Assembly: GCA_003427395.1 (NCBI GenBank)
Contig: BFEA01000237.1
Location: 1,000,814-1,029,192 of the forward strand
From: Chara braunii
Taxonomy: Eukaryota > Streptophyta > Charophyceae > Charales > Characeae
DNA length: 28,379 bases
Direction: 5' to 3'
A program made the translations under genes and the position numbers. Shown here piece after piece: positions 9,500-18,711 of the stretch (position 1 is the first letter of the stretch; the number at the start of each line of letters is the position of its first letter). The notes beneath the pieces were generated by a model that was not told the DNA's origin, did no database searches, and saw only the letters and a program-made list of their open reading frames with translations.

Positions 9500-10848
9500 G
9501 GTAGATCAGTATGCTGATCTGATGCAGGAGCCCTTTGGGTTACCCAACCGGCCAACCAAGCATCACATCGAGCTGCTGCCTGGAGCGGTCCCTCCCAAGG
9601 GTCGCATCTACAGGATGTTCCCTGCTGAGCTTGAGGAGCTCAGAAAGCAGCTTGAGACCCTGACCAGCAAAGGCTGGATCAGACCCAACACATCTGAATT
9701 TGGTGCACCTGTTCTCTTTGTACCCAAAGGGAACGGCGAGTTCAGGATGTACATTGATTACAGGGGTCTCAATAAGATCACTAGGAAGAGTACTGAGCCA
9801 CTTCCTAGGATCGATGACCTCCTGGACATGGTGCAGGGCTGCACAGTGTTCAGCAAAGTCGACCTCAAATTTGGCCACCACCAGATTGAGATGGCAGAGG
9901 AGGATGTCTACAAAACAGCCTTCAAGACCATGTATGGGACGTACGAGTTTCTGGTCATGCCATTTGGACTTTGCAACGCCCCGGGCTCCTTCCAGACAGA
10001 GATGTACCGCATCTTCAGGCCTTACCTGGACAAGTTTATGGTTGTCTACCTGGATGATATCCTGGTATTCAGCAAAACTGTCAGGGAACATGCGGAGCAC
10101 TTGGCTCTTGTTCTTCAATCATTACGTGATAGTCAGTATTAGATTAACAGAGAGAAGTCATCCTTTGGAGTTCCCTCTGTCATCTATCTGGGCCATGTAA
10201 TCTCTGGAGATGGTCTGGCTCCTGAAGCAGCCAAGATTGCTGCTATTCAGGAGTGGCCTCAGCCTTAGACAGTGAGGGATGTTCGGTCCTTCATGGGTTT
10301 GGCCTCCTACTATAGAAAGTTTGTCAGGAACTTTTCTGCAGTGGCTGGACCTCTGACTAACCTAACAACGAAGGATACTCCCTTTCTTTGGTCCCTCCAC
10401 TATCAGTTGGCCTTCACACGACTCAAGAAGGCCTTGACTCGTGCACCTATGCTGAAGTTACCTGACCCCACTCTGCCATTCATCCTGACCACTGACGCCA
10501 GTCAGTATGGCATTGGGGCAGTTCTTCAGCAGGATGATGGGAATAGTCTACGGCCTGTAGAGTTTATGAGTAAGAAGATCAAGACTCAAAAGCTCCAGGA
10601 CTCCACCTACGAGAAAGAGTTGTATGCTCTTGTCTGTGGCCCGAAACATTGGAAACACTTTCTCCTGGGCAGGCACTTCAAGATCTTCTCAGATCATTCC
10701 ACCTTGCAGTGGATGAAGTCCCAGGGAGAGTTGAACGATAAGCTGACATGGTACATTCAGTTCATTGACATGTTTGACTTTGAACTGAAGCACAAGAAGG
10801 GCTGCTACAACAAGGTAGCAGATGCCCTCTCTCGTAGGCCTGACTCTT
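9500..10848 (+). other. Pol: reverse transcriptase and RNase H domains
   Basis: RT shows [51 protein letters not shown] and the catalytic box YLDD (10047-10058), so the polymerase aspartates are present. DLKFGHHQI departs from the usual DLRSGYHQI. After stops at 10140 and 10266 come VRSFMGLASYYRKFV and the RNase H region: TDASQYGIGAVL (Asp at 10494), YEKELYAL, SDHSTLQW, and NKVADALSRRP, which closes the domain. This order, RT then RNase H with integrase downstream, identifies Ty3/gypsy. The enzymes would copy genomic RNA into DNA and remove the template. Confidence 0.95.
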
Positions 10849-11024
10849 TTGCGTTGATCTCCTCTACTCACTCCTTTGGAGAGGAGACCCGTCAGACCAT
10901 TGCTCGTCTACTGCCTCAGGACGAGACTTTCGAACCCATTGTCAGGAATCTGCAAGCAGATCCTAACTCTGAACCAGGCTATGCTCTGAGTTCAGACCTG
11001 TTGTATACTTGCAGCAGAGGTGAG

Positions 11025-11960
11025 GAGCGCTTGATTCCCCAGGACCAGCGGCTCAGGACACTGCTGATGTCAGAGTGTCATAATGCCCGAGGACATTTCG
11101 GGTTCCTAAAGTCTTATGCAGCCCTGTCGCAGCGCTTCTTCTGAAAGGAGATGCGGAGTGAGAAGCTGCGTTATGTGGACACCTGCGAGCTCTGCCACAG
11201 GAATAAGGTCCAGCGTATACCTCCTTTGGGACTGCTCAAACCCTTATCCATACTTGATGGCCCTGCTGAATTTGTGTCGATAAGCTTCACGGATTTAGGC
11301 AAGACCACCCCTCGTGGCATGCGTTAGGTCATGGTCTGCGTGGACAGGTTCTCCAAATACGCAGAGTTCATCCCCTTGCCAGAGGTAGCTAGGGTACCGA
11401 CTGTGAGAGCAGCCTTCTCTGAGAGGTGGGTCACTCACCATGGACCGCCCACTTCTATTGTCAGTGATCGAGACCCCAGATTTTGCAGCGATGAGTGGCA
11501 GTCCTACTGCAAGGACTATCTGCACTCACAACTGGACATGACTTCTGATCATCATCCAAAAGCCAATGGTTTGGCTGAAGTGATGAACCAAGTCTTATTC
11601 CAACTGCTGCGTCCTGTCATCTCTCTAGATCAACAGGACTGGGATCTTCACCTAGCGAGGGCACAACTCATGTATAACATGTCTGTCCACTCCTCGACAG
11701 GGTTCAGTCCCTACCGGTTACACTGGGGACGTGAACCACGACAGCCTCTCGATGATATCATCGACAAGGCTAAGCCTGATCTGACACTAGGCACGACAGA
11801 GTTCACCAGACGTTATCGTCTAGAAGTGGAAAGAGCCCGCGCGAACTTGTTCAAAGCCCAAAAGGCTATGATTGAACAAGCTAATTGCCACAGGCGGCCT
11901 TCCCCCATCCGCACTGGTGATCATGTCAGGGTGGCCAGTTCTGAGCTGTCGAGGGAGGAG
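11025..11960 (+). other. Pol: integrase with HHCC zinc finger
   Basis: The zinc finger has the pair in ECHNARGHFG and then CELCHRNK, a His-His-Cys-Cys set interrupted by the TGA at 11142. The core has VDRFSKYAEFIP, then SIVSDRDPRF (catalytic Asp at 11466), and HPKANGLAEVMN (catalytic Glu at 11577). The first catalytic Asp, expected in a 'SxDF' context, appears to be Ser: the segment reads VSISFTDL at 11274-11297. If correct, strand transfer would fail even without the stops. The stop at 11325 lies in the core. Confidence 0.9.
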
Positions 11961-12168
11961 GATATCTCCCCCAAGCTGTTGCCACGTTACCTGGGTCCAT
12001 GGGAGGTCCTAGATACAGTGGGCGCTGATCCCTTCTGTCCGTCCTACGTATTCGACGTCCCGCTGCATCTACGCACCTACCCGGTCTTCCATGCATCCAA
12101 GCTGTTGCCTTTCACCCCAGCTGATGCATTCCCAGACCGGCCCCCTCAGTTTGGTCCGCCAATCCCTG

Positions 12169-12330
12169 GTAAGGGATATGACATTGACCGGATTGAGGAT
12201 GAGTGGGGCACAGACCCCGATCGGCAGTATATTTTCAGGTTTGCTTTCAGCCTCCTTCTATGAGTCGATGGTTCTACAGAAGAGACCTGATTAAGACAGC
12301 AAAGTTCATTGTGTTGCGATATGAAGCGGC
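12169..12330 (+). other. Pol: chromodomain-like C-terminus, frameshifted
   Basis: After the integrase C-terminal segment (RYLGPWEVLD...VFHASKLLPF), the tail reads YDIDRIEDEW, then a Tyr-rich strand. After a one-base shift near 12239 it reads SRWFYRRDLI followed by a helix-like segment. This spacing of hydrophobic and Trp/Tyr positions resembles the chromodomain found at the end of chromovirus integrases, which steers insertion to heterochromatin. The call is by pattern only. Confidence 0.6.
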
Positions 12331-12395
12331 TCAGAAGGGCAACCTTCCTCGCCGTTCACCTCGCCTACATCCCTAGCTCGGAGGTCCTCGCTCCC

Positions 12396-12403
12396 GGAGA
12401 GGG
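12396..12403 (+). promoter_or_regulatory. Polypurine tract (plus-strand primer)
   Basis: GGAGAGGG lies six bases before the 3' LTR, where RNase H would leave the plus-strand primer. It is short, and 'taagcc' intervenes, so the exact end of the primer is uncertain. Confidence 0.6.
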
Positions 12404-12409
12404 TAAGCC

Positions 12410-13487
12410 TGCAATGACTTGCTGATTTCGACTGCCGAGATTGACTGCGAGGCTATACACTAACCGGTAGGGTTAAATTTGTAATTTTGTTTGGCTGAGG
12501 GCTAACCGAGTGACCTGCCTGTAGGGAAATTCGTGAGGGACAGATCTGCAAATTTGGGAAAATACAGGCCCAGTACTAACCTGAATTCCTACAACTACCC
12601 TAACTGCCTATAGCAGGCCCGGGCTACCCCTAGGACAGACAGGTCCTAAGTGGCCTATACTGCTAGACGGTCCTATAGTCTATAGCCGGGTCCGGTAGAG
12701 GCCGAGAGGCAGAAACAGCAACGGTACCAGTCGGTCAGTCAGTCCGGTCTAGGTCTAGAGAGGCTATAGATAGGTTAGGCCCATCGGTTCAGGACTTTTG
12801 GCAGTTCATTTCTCGCGAAGCAGCGTTGGAGAAGCCATGCAAGTTGGTGGCGGTGACGGTCTGCAGGCGGCATCCTGAGACGCACCGAGACAGCAACCAT
12901 AGTTGGCCCTCTCTTAGTCTGCCAGAGCTGGGGCATCCTCAGCGCACCTACCCCTGGGGGTATCTGCGTATGGTCGGGCTGTATCGAGGCTCTACAGTGT
13001 GTATTCGTGGGTGGTGGCAGCCATAGCTGCCTGTTCCTTTGTCAGAGTTGTCCATCGGCACAGAAGACTTCATCGCAGGACCTGTTCTTCATCAGGGTGG
13101 TTGGCGTTGGCCTCTGGGAGGCCAATCTGATGTAGCGCTACTAATTGGGTGTAGGATAGAGAGTGGGGTGTGAGTTCTGAGAGTGGCGAGATACTAGAAC
13201 AAACTCTGTTACGATAATTGTTTGAGTGCCCCATCATATGTGTGAATCCAATTGTGATATTCGCAGATTCTTTCTTGTGATTGGTTGTTGGGAGTTGTGT
13301 CAGAGAGTGAGAAACACTGGGTGTTCTCTCCCCATGTGTGCATGATTGTCTTTCGCTGCTTATCTTCAGCTGTGTGCAGTTTGGACTTTGTTTCCTCTCT
13401 CCCTTTCTCTTATGCATGTATGGGCATGTGTGAGATTGTCTGTGTGTGAGTGACAATAAAATTCGTCAGACAACCAAGTTCATAACA
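12410..13487 (+). repeat. 3' long terminal repeat, 1078 bp
   Basis: It aligns without indels to 4455-5532, differing at roughly 50-60 positions by eye, mostly transitions. An AATAAA (13455-13460) near the end could serve as the poly(A) signal, although that would leave a very short U5. The 5' LTR has GATAAA at the matching place. Open frames within the LTR are not genes. Confidence 0.95.
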
Positions 13488-13491
13488 AGGT
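13488..13491 (+). other. Target-site duplication, right copy (aggt)
   Basis: Matches 4451-4454 at the other end of the element. Confidence 0.7.
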
Positions 13492-14030
13492 GGGTGCGAC
13501 CGGGGTTCGGCTGGGCAGTTGGAGGTTTGAATTCAAATCGGGCAGGGCAGTTGACAGACGGATGCATCGGCCTAGTCTGGGCGGTGGTTCTGCTAGTCTG
13601 GACTGCTTTAGGGTCCCTTGGCTCCGGCCTATCGGGGCCTATAGCGGCGTTGGTACGCTGGCCTAGCTGACCAGGATCCAAGAACCTGGCTAAGTTGGTT
13701 TCACCTCTGAATTGTTGAAGCTCTGGGCAACAGAGAAATGCATCATCCAACTGCATGTGGCCGTAGGGCAGTAAGTAAGGATGGTCGTTTGTGTTTTGTC
13801 CCACCACAGGCTGCCCTAGCCCAAGAGATCGGTGGGTCTCGTACATGTCGATGAATCGATGAGCAACAAAAGATGCCCAGTACCTGGAGGGTCATTTGCA
13901 GACATGTGTGAGCTTAGGGAAGAGACTCAGTGGGTTGTGAACAACTACAGAGACAAACAGAAAAATCGACAGGTGTCGGAAGCAGCATTACCCAAAGTTT
14001 TTGCCAAAGGGTCCAATGGCCAGAAATGCA
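13492..14030. other. No gene recognised; 3' flank of LTR element
   Basis: A GC-rich stretch, then mixed sequence. Overlapping frames on both strands (13446-13670 plus, 13466-13846 minus, 13832-14134 plus) show no domain. Around 13530 there is a short palindrome, tttgaattcaaa. Confidence 0.55.
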
Positions 14031-14215
14031 GGGGCATATGGACAAGTTGCACATGGCCTTGTAAGGGGTATATGCAAGAGATGGTGGGCCAGATTGACCA
14101 GTGGGTTATTTTACCTTTTTTCATGATGTCATAGGGGCATTTTGCCAAACCCATGGCTTTTAGGGGTATCTGACCAAGTACCCCAACTTTCAAGGGCATT
14201 TCGACAATTTCCCCC
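14031..14215 (+). repeat. Degenerate ~32-bp tandem repeat
   Basis: A motif of the form RGGGYAT followed about 5 bases later by CAA recurs at about 14032, 14067, 14133, 14164 and 14196, with a weaker copy (GGGTTATTTTAC) near 14102. Spacings cluster near 31-35 bp or twice that. Later copies also share a CCCA/CCCC stretch and a T-rich end. Function unknown. Confidence 0.6.
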
Positions 14216-14302
14216 AATTTCAACATTCAAATTTCATTACAAATTAAGAGAGGCTGGGGATCCCTAATTTTATTTATTATTAGGGGTAACTTCAGTACAG
14301 TA

Positions 14303-14453
14303 AAAAATGAGTTATAATTGCACTATGAGGCAAGGGACAGTTTGCAATTGTACTTCAGGCACCCTTCCTGGCCAGAAAGCTAGGTTATATACATTGCCCG
14401 AACTGCAATTCGAAACTGTATCTTGGCCCATAGTGCAATTATAACTCATTTTT
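14303..14453. mobile_element. Small foldback element / MITE, 151 bp
   Basis: The ends are inverted repeats: AAAAATGAGTTATAATTGC at 14303 and its complement ending at 14453. Pairing continues with mismatches for about 45 bp per side (CACTATG..., ACAGTTT...). It codes for nothing. No clear target duplication flanks it. A single-arm hairpin transcript is another reading. Confidence 0.65.
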
Positions 14454-14583
14454 GTGACTCCCGCATAGTTTCCCCTTATTAGTATTATTATTTTTAATAC
14501 TTGAATCATTATTTCAGGCCGTACCTTCTTCCTTCTGGTTGGTAAGAGCCCCTGAAGGGCGAAGGAGGCAGAGGTTTGATGAC

Positions 14584-14634
14584 TCCGTTCTATTTGTGGG
14601 GAGCTGCACCTGCTGGAAATCGGGTCCAGCGTCG
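14584..14634 (+). repeat. Relic right end of the 25821 TIR transposon family
   Basis: About 45 bp here (GTGGGGAGCTGCACC, then TCCAGCGTCGCATACA) match the right end of the TIR element at 26975-27022 with a few substitutions. No matching left end was found upstream, so this looks like a solo fragment. Confidence 0.6.
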
Positions 14635-14636
14635 CA

Positions 14637-15081
14637 TACATTCATCAGTTCAAAAGTGAGTTAAAAAAACATCATCTTTATGGTAGCAGCAGAACCGGGG
14701 GGCGTTTGGGAGGGGCGGAGGGTCAGCTGGTGGGGTCTCCTAAATGCACTCCAAGACCCCAAGCCCTCCGGGCTGCGCCTCTGCGTCGTGCGCTATACAC
14801 AGTTGAGAGAATAATGCAGCCTACCAGCATCACCAGATGGCCACAATCTGTTCGAGAAAGGAAACCCTTCACCATGGGGCCTCTCTGCACTTCTCTCCAA
14901 AGGTGAAATTTGACAATGAACTTTCTGCAACAACATGGAAAGATTCACTTCCGTATATTTTGTCTTTTGTGAATGTCGACCTTAGTGCAGCTGGGCCCAT
15001 TAATTCATACCCCATACCCGACGACGATGGGGGCAGCTTCCTCTGCATTATCTTATGATTTTTTTCTTAATTTTTGTACTT
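14637..15081. other. No gene recognised
   Basis: Two overlapping frames (14706-14906, 14837-15058) show no firm domain. The region may contain the decayed upstream part of LINE A, but I cannot align it. Confidence 0.5.
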
Positions 15082-15159
15082 CATGGGGAAGAACTGTAAG
15101 CACCCTTCGGGGGGAGCTCGCTTACAGTTCTTCCCCATGGAGCTCGCTTACAGTTCTCT
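15082..15159. repeat. Perfect 20-bp-arm hairpin plus direct repeat
   Basis: CATGGGGAAGAACTGTAAGC (15082-15101) is exactly complementary to 15120-15139, with an 18-bp loop. The right arm is then repeated directly with a 27-bp period: GAGCTCGCTTACAGTTCT occurs at about 15114 and 15141. It lies at the 5' limit of recognisable LINE A coding sequence. Confidence 0.9.
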
Positions 15160-16272
15160 CCCCTGGAGTGGAAGCACTTGCTGAGCCCGACAGGCGTTCC
15201 ACCACCGAAGACATGGTTCACTGTACAAGAACAATACAATCACACAGACCCATCGAAATCATATTGAAAGCTGATCTCGATTAAGTTAGATGGGTCCAGA
15301 ACTTTCCAACAGTGGACCAAGATGGCATCCTCGAACAAGCTCATAAGTTGTACTGAAGAGCGTGCTACCACACCTTGCAGACCACTAGGTAATCTGACCC
15401 AGATTAGAGTGAGAGAGGCTTGTAACAATGAAGGAGAATGGTCGTGCGTGGTTTGGGCAGATGGCGCTCCTATCAGACAGTTGAGACTGGACCCCAAAAT
15501 GTGGTCTTGGACAGGCTTGAGGAATTTCTCACAGGAAGCATGGCTCACTGACTTTACATCAGCTGGAGGGCATGAGCTTCAGAGACCAACTAGATCTCCT
15601 ATCCTGGTGGCAACGGGTCGATGGAGTCAGGTATCCACAACCGAAGATGTGATCATTAACCGGGATATTACGCGATGTTGGGAACAACTACAAAAAATGC
15701 CCATGCAGAGAGCAGCAGCGTTACTGTGGCTGCTTTCATTGTTGGCTACCCCCTCGGCAGTTTGGTTGGTAGAAAGGGGTATGAAAGTTTCACTCGAATG
15801 TAAAAGGTGTCGATGGCCATTTGAATCAACAGTACACCTGTGGCTTTCCTGCTCTCTTTCAAGAAGAATCTGGTCATGGTGGCTCATCCACTGGGCCCGC
15901 ATCAGTGGTCCAGCCTTCCCCTGGGATGACCGCTGGATCCTGTTCAGCGGAGTCCCAGAGGGTATTGCTCTAGACAAAGGGTGGGGTTATGTTGCTCAGT
16001 CCATCAGAGCATGCCTGTTTTTGGTTATCTGGGAAGTAAGAAACAACAGCGTGTTCGAAGGGAGGTTTCTGTCTGATCAGTCAATCAAGGCGGCAGTGAA
16101 ACTACACATCAGAAGAAGCATCAGGGCCGACTGGAGACGTAAAGTATCAACAACAACACGGAAAGCCGCTGGCATGGTCTGGTTCACAGAAAGTTGGACA
16201 ATCCTGGGGAAGTTGGCCAGGATTCAGGATGGTAAGTTGGTATTGGACGAGTGGTTGGTTAGCGTAGACTAA
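15157..16272 (+). pseudogene. LINE A: 3' tail of ORF2 (post-RT region and zinc finger), 5'-truncated
   Basis: A single frame runs to TAA at 16270, with one in-frame TGA (15265). The downstream part, from ATG 15322, is an intact 316-codon stretch. It includes a zf-RVT-type finger near 15795-15855 reading CKRC, then HLWLSC, in C-x2-C...H-x4-C form, followed by a Trp-rich segment (RIWSWWLIHW) and an IWEVRNNSVF motif like that of plant LINE C-termini. It aligns by eye to LINE B: SYWKLI with SFWKIL, and the finger with the one near 25227. Endonuclease and RT domains are missing, as expected for 5'-truncated retroposition. I take the ATG at 15322 as fortuitous, because homology extends upstream. 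Confidence 0.8.
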
Positions 16273-16342
16273 ATACATGGGCGCTCTCCGTAGTAGGAGG
16301 GCAGTAGAAAGGGTATTTGGGTTTGGAGGGAGTGCCACACAA

Positions 16343-16541
16343 ATTTAAATCACCAGTACCTCGCTCAGCTATCGAGCGCGGGCCTTCCCGTATACGCGCC
16401 GCAGCCTTAGGGGGGTCGGCCAAGGGAAGGCCCGGTCGTTGCGCGAAGGCCGGGCCCCGCTTCTGTAGGGACGACACACTAGAGAGAAACAAAAAAAAGA
16501 AAGAAAGAAAAAAAAAAAAAGCAAAACACAAACGGAAAAAA
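16343..16541 (+). repeat. Box + hairpin + A-rich module, copy A
   Basis: The box TTTAAATCACCAGTACCT (16344) and GCTATCGAG are followed by an 11-bp stem (CGGGCCTTCCC 16379-16389 with GGGAAGGCCCG 16424-16434), more GC-rich DNA, then A-rich sequence to 16541. It lies 70 bp beyond the LINE A stop codon and may be the 3' end of that retroposon. The same layout recurs at 16970 and 28171. Confidence 0.65.
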
Positions 16542-16969
16542 NTAAACAAGAAGACTTAGCTCATTATATAGCAAAAGAAGGGGGACGCCGGGGGCCAAGT
16601 CCCACGGTAGCATTGCTCCTGTTCCTGTCTTCAAAACTACACGGCACAGTGCGACGACGGGCGACGTTGAGCAGCCTTATTTCCTCCGTGGGGCAAAAGA
16701 ATATCCATCCAGCCGTGTAGGGCGCTTACAATTTATTTATTTTTTTAATAACAGGGGCCCAGTGCCCAAAGGCTTATATTACCAATATGAAATCGAAGCG
16801 AGGCCAGGGTCCTCACAGTCTACCCGGAGGGCTGGGAGCATTACCCAGTTTCGCTTACGAGGTGGGACTGCACCCCGAGGGGACCAGCCCCTGATCATCA
16901 GACAACACCCATAAATACCAGTCCCAGATAGCGACCCACCACTAGCACGGGGCAGGGGATCCTTAGCTC

Positions 16970-17150
16970 CTTAAACCACCAGTACCTGGCCCAGCTATCG
17001 AGTCCGAGCCTCGGCCGACCAATACGCCGATCCGTGTCGAGGCTCGGACTACCGGGCGCAGGCATCCCGAACGTCCATGTGAAACGGACGAAAAAAACGG
17101 GAAAAAAAACAACTAGAAAAAACAAAGAAATAAGAAAAATAAATAGGTTC
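16970..17150 (+). repeat. Box + hairpin + A-rich module, copy B
   Basis: TTAAACCACCAGTACCT and GCTATCGAG are followed by a perfect 12-bp stem, GTCCGAGCCTCG (17002-17013) with CGAGGCTCGGAC (17038-17049), then A-rich sequence from about 17089. A mirrored copy lies in the other arm at about 17411-17591 on the minus strand. The stem sequence differs from copy A while pairing is kept. Confidence 0.65.
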
Positions 17151-17236
17151 TGTACGAATGGCTTCGGAAAGGCAAAGCGGGAATGAATCTTCCCGCTTTC
17201 GAGGAAAGAATCATTCCCGCTTTGCGATTTGAAAGT

Positions 17237-17240
<4 letters not shown>

Positions 17241-17300
<60 letters not shown>

Positions 17301-17320
17301 GCAGTCTCTCTCTCTCTCTC
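17241..17320. repeat. Mirrored (AG)n / (CT)n tract at inverted-repeat centre
   Basis: AG units run from 17241 to about 17297, then GGCGGCAG, then CT units to 17320. The AG side is about 40 bp longer than the CT side, so the symmetry is broken only here. Confidence 0.95.
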
Positions 17321-18018
17321 TGCCACTTTCAAATCGCAAAGCGGGAATGATTCTTTCCTCGAAAGCGGGAAGATTCATTCCCGCTTTGCCTTTCCGAAGC
17401 CATTCGTACAGAACCTATTTATTTTTCTTATTTCTTTGTTTTTTCTAGTTGTTTTTTTTCCCGTTTTTTTCGTCCGTTTCACATGGACGTTCGGGATGCC
17501 TGCGCCCGGTAGTCCGAGCCTCGACACGGATCGGCGTATTGGTCGGCCGAGGCTCGGACTCGATAGCTGGGCCAGGTACTGGTGGTTTAAGGAGCTAAGG
17601 ATCCCCTGCCCCGTGCTAGTGGTGGGTCGCTATCTGGGACTGGTATTTATGGGTGTTGTCTGATGATCAGGGGCTGGTCCCCTCGGGGTGCAGTCCCACC
17701 TCGTAAGCGAAACTGGGTAATGCTCCCAGCCCTCCGGGTAGACTGTGAGGACCCTGGCCTCGCTTCGATTTCATATTGGTAATATAAGCCTTTGGGCACT
17801 GGGCCCCTGTTATTAAAAAAATAAATAAATTGTAAGCGCCCTACACGGCTGGATGGATATTCTTTTGCCCCACGGAGGAAATAAGGCTGCTCAACGTCGC
17901 CCGTCGTCGCACTGTGCCGTGTAGTTTTGAAGACAGGAACAGGAGCAATGCTACCGTGGGACTTGGCCCCCGGCGTCCCCCTTCTTTTGCTATATAATGA
18001 GCTAAGTCTTCTTGTTTA

Positions 18019-18711
18019 AAAAAAAAAACAAAAAAACATTACACCGGGCGGCGGGGAAGGGCCGGTAGCGCTAATTCTGCGCTATTCCCTGCGGCAATCT
18101 CCGCGCTCAGTCGAATTCTCCCCATGGTGAATTAGGGTTCCTCCATCCCCACGACATTGCCTTCTTCGAGTGGAGGTCGGAGTAGTAGCCCGTGAGGGCA
18201 AGGGAGGAGACCTCACCCTAGGCAGGGAGACCATAACTCTTCTCTGGTCTAGCCTAGGCATAGGAAGGGAGAGGTACAGGAATAGTGACATTTCTCAGGA
18301 GAAGGATGTTATTTAACTTCATCTTCATCTTCAAGATAAGCAAGACTTCCAAGGCAAGATGAAGAATTTTTCGTGACGCCAGCACTGACAACCACAAGAT
18401 GTAACCGAGGTAAACATGCCCTTCCTTTTACGAACGTCTGTCCTACCCTTGGCGAAAAGAAGGAATCACTCTACGTTGGGACCCCAGGGCGTTCGGCCAA
18501 TGCTGTAGGACCAGGGATTAATGCTCCAGGAGTTCATCGCGGTAATTAAGGTTTCTTCTTTCGGGTAGAAGCTTGGTCCCTCCTGGAAATTCTTACCCTC
18601 GTTTTCTCCATTTTCCCACGAGCATTACTGCTTCCTCATGGTGGAGAAGCAGACACCAACAGTAAAGTATTTGTCCTTCCGTTTGCTAGAACAGGACAGA
18701 ACGCGTCGAGA
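18019..18711. other. No gene recognised; possible LINE B 5' untranslated region
   Basis: It begins with an A-rich run (18018-18037) and continues into mixed sequence up to the ORF1 region. It holds an imperfect hairpin, CCTAGGC + AGACCA pairing with TGGTCT + GCCTAGG (18217-18258). Nothing else can be assigned. Confidence 0.5.

Larger units (their letters stand above)
8724..12376 (+). pseudogene. pol: Pol polyprotein (PR-RT-RNaseH-IN-chromodomain), broken
   Basis: One reading frame covers protease to integrase. It is interrupted by stops at 9285 (TGA), 10140 (TAG), 10266 (TAG), 11142 (TGA) and 11325 (TAG), and the protein reads sensibly on both sides of each. A one-base shift near 12237-12240 moves the C-terminal tail to another frame, ending at TAG 12374-12376. 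The domains keep full length, so decay is by point changes rather than deletion. Pol would be made as a gag-pol fusion; the A AAA AAC site marks where the frames meet. Confidence 0.93.
4455..13487 (+). mobile_element. Complete but inactive Ty3/gypsy LTR retrotransposon, 9033 bp
   Basis: In order: 5' LTR, initiator-Met primer-binding site, long leader, gag with a CCHC knuckle, aspartic protease, reverse transcriptase, RNase H, integrase, chromodomain-like tail, purine tract and 3' LTR. RT-RNase H before integrase is the Ty3/gypsy order (copia has integrase first). The C-terminal chromodomain-like segment suggests the chromovirus branch, which is inference. Both LTRs are 1078 bp without indels and differ at roughly 50-60 positions by eye, mostly transitions. 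Coding capacity is broken by at least three stops in gag and five in pol, plus two frame changes beyond the gag/pol junction, so the copy cannot make its own enzymes. The ends TG...CA and a 4-bp duplication define the borders. Confidence 0.95.
16543..18018. repeat. Near-perfect inverted repeat, 714-bp arms, 48-bp spacer
   Basis: The arms are 16543-17256 and 17305-18018. Positions on the two arms sum to 34561 at every checked point, so there are no indels, and sampled stretches are identical. The centre is an AG tract on the left and a CT tract on the right, separated by GGCGGCAG. Identical 144-codon frames on the two strands (16898-17332 minus, 17229-17663 plus) reflect this symmetry and show no domain; they are not genes. 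The outer left edge abuts the only N (16542), and the right edge abuts an A-rich run. It could be a genuine duplication by fold-back repair or an assembly fold-back. Confidence 0.95.

Noticed and set aside
9540-10118. Minus-strand 192-codon frame opposite RT
   Set aside because: It is an antisense shadow of the pol coding frame, with no domain of its own.
16898-17663. Two identical 144-codon frames on opposite strands
   Set aside because: They are mirror images created by the inverted repeat and include the microsatellite; no domain supports them.
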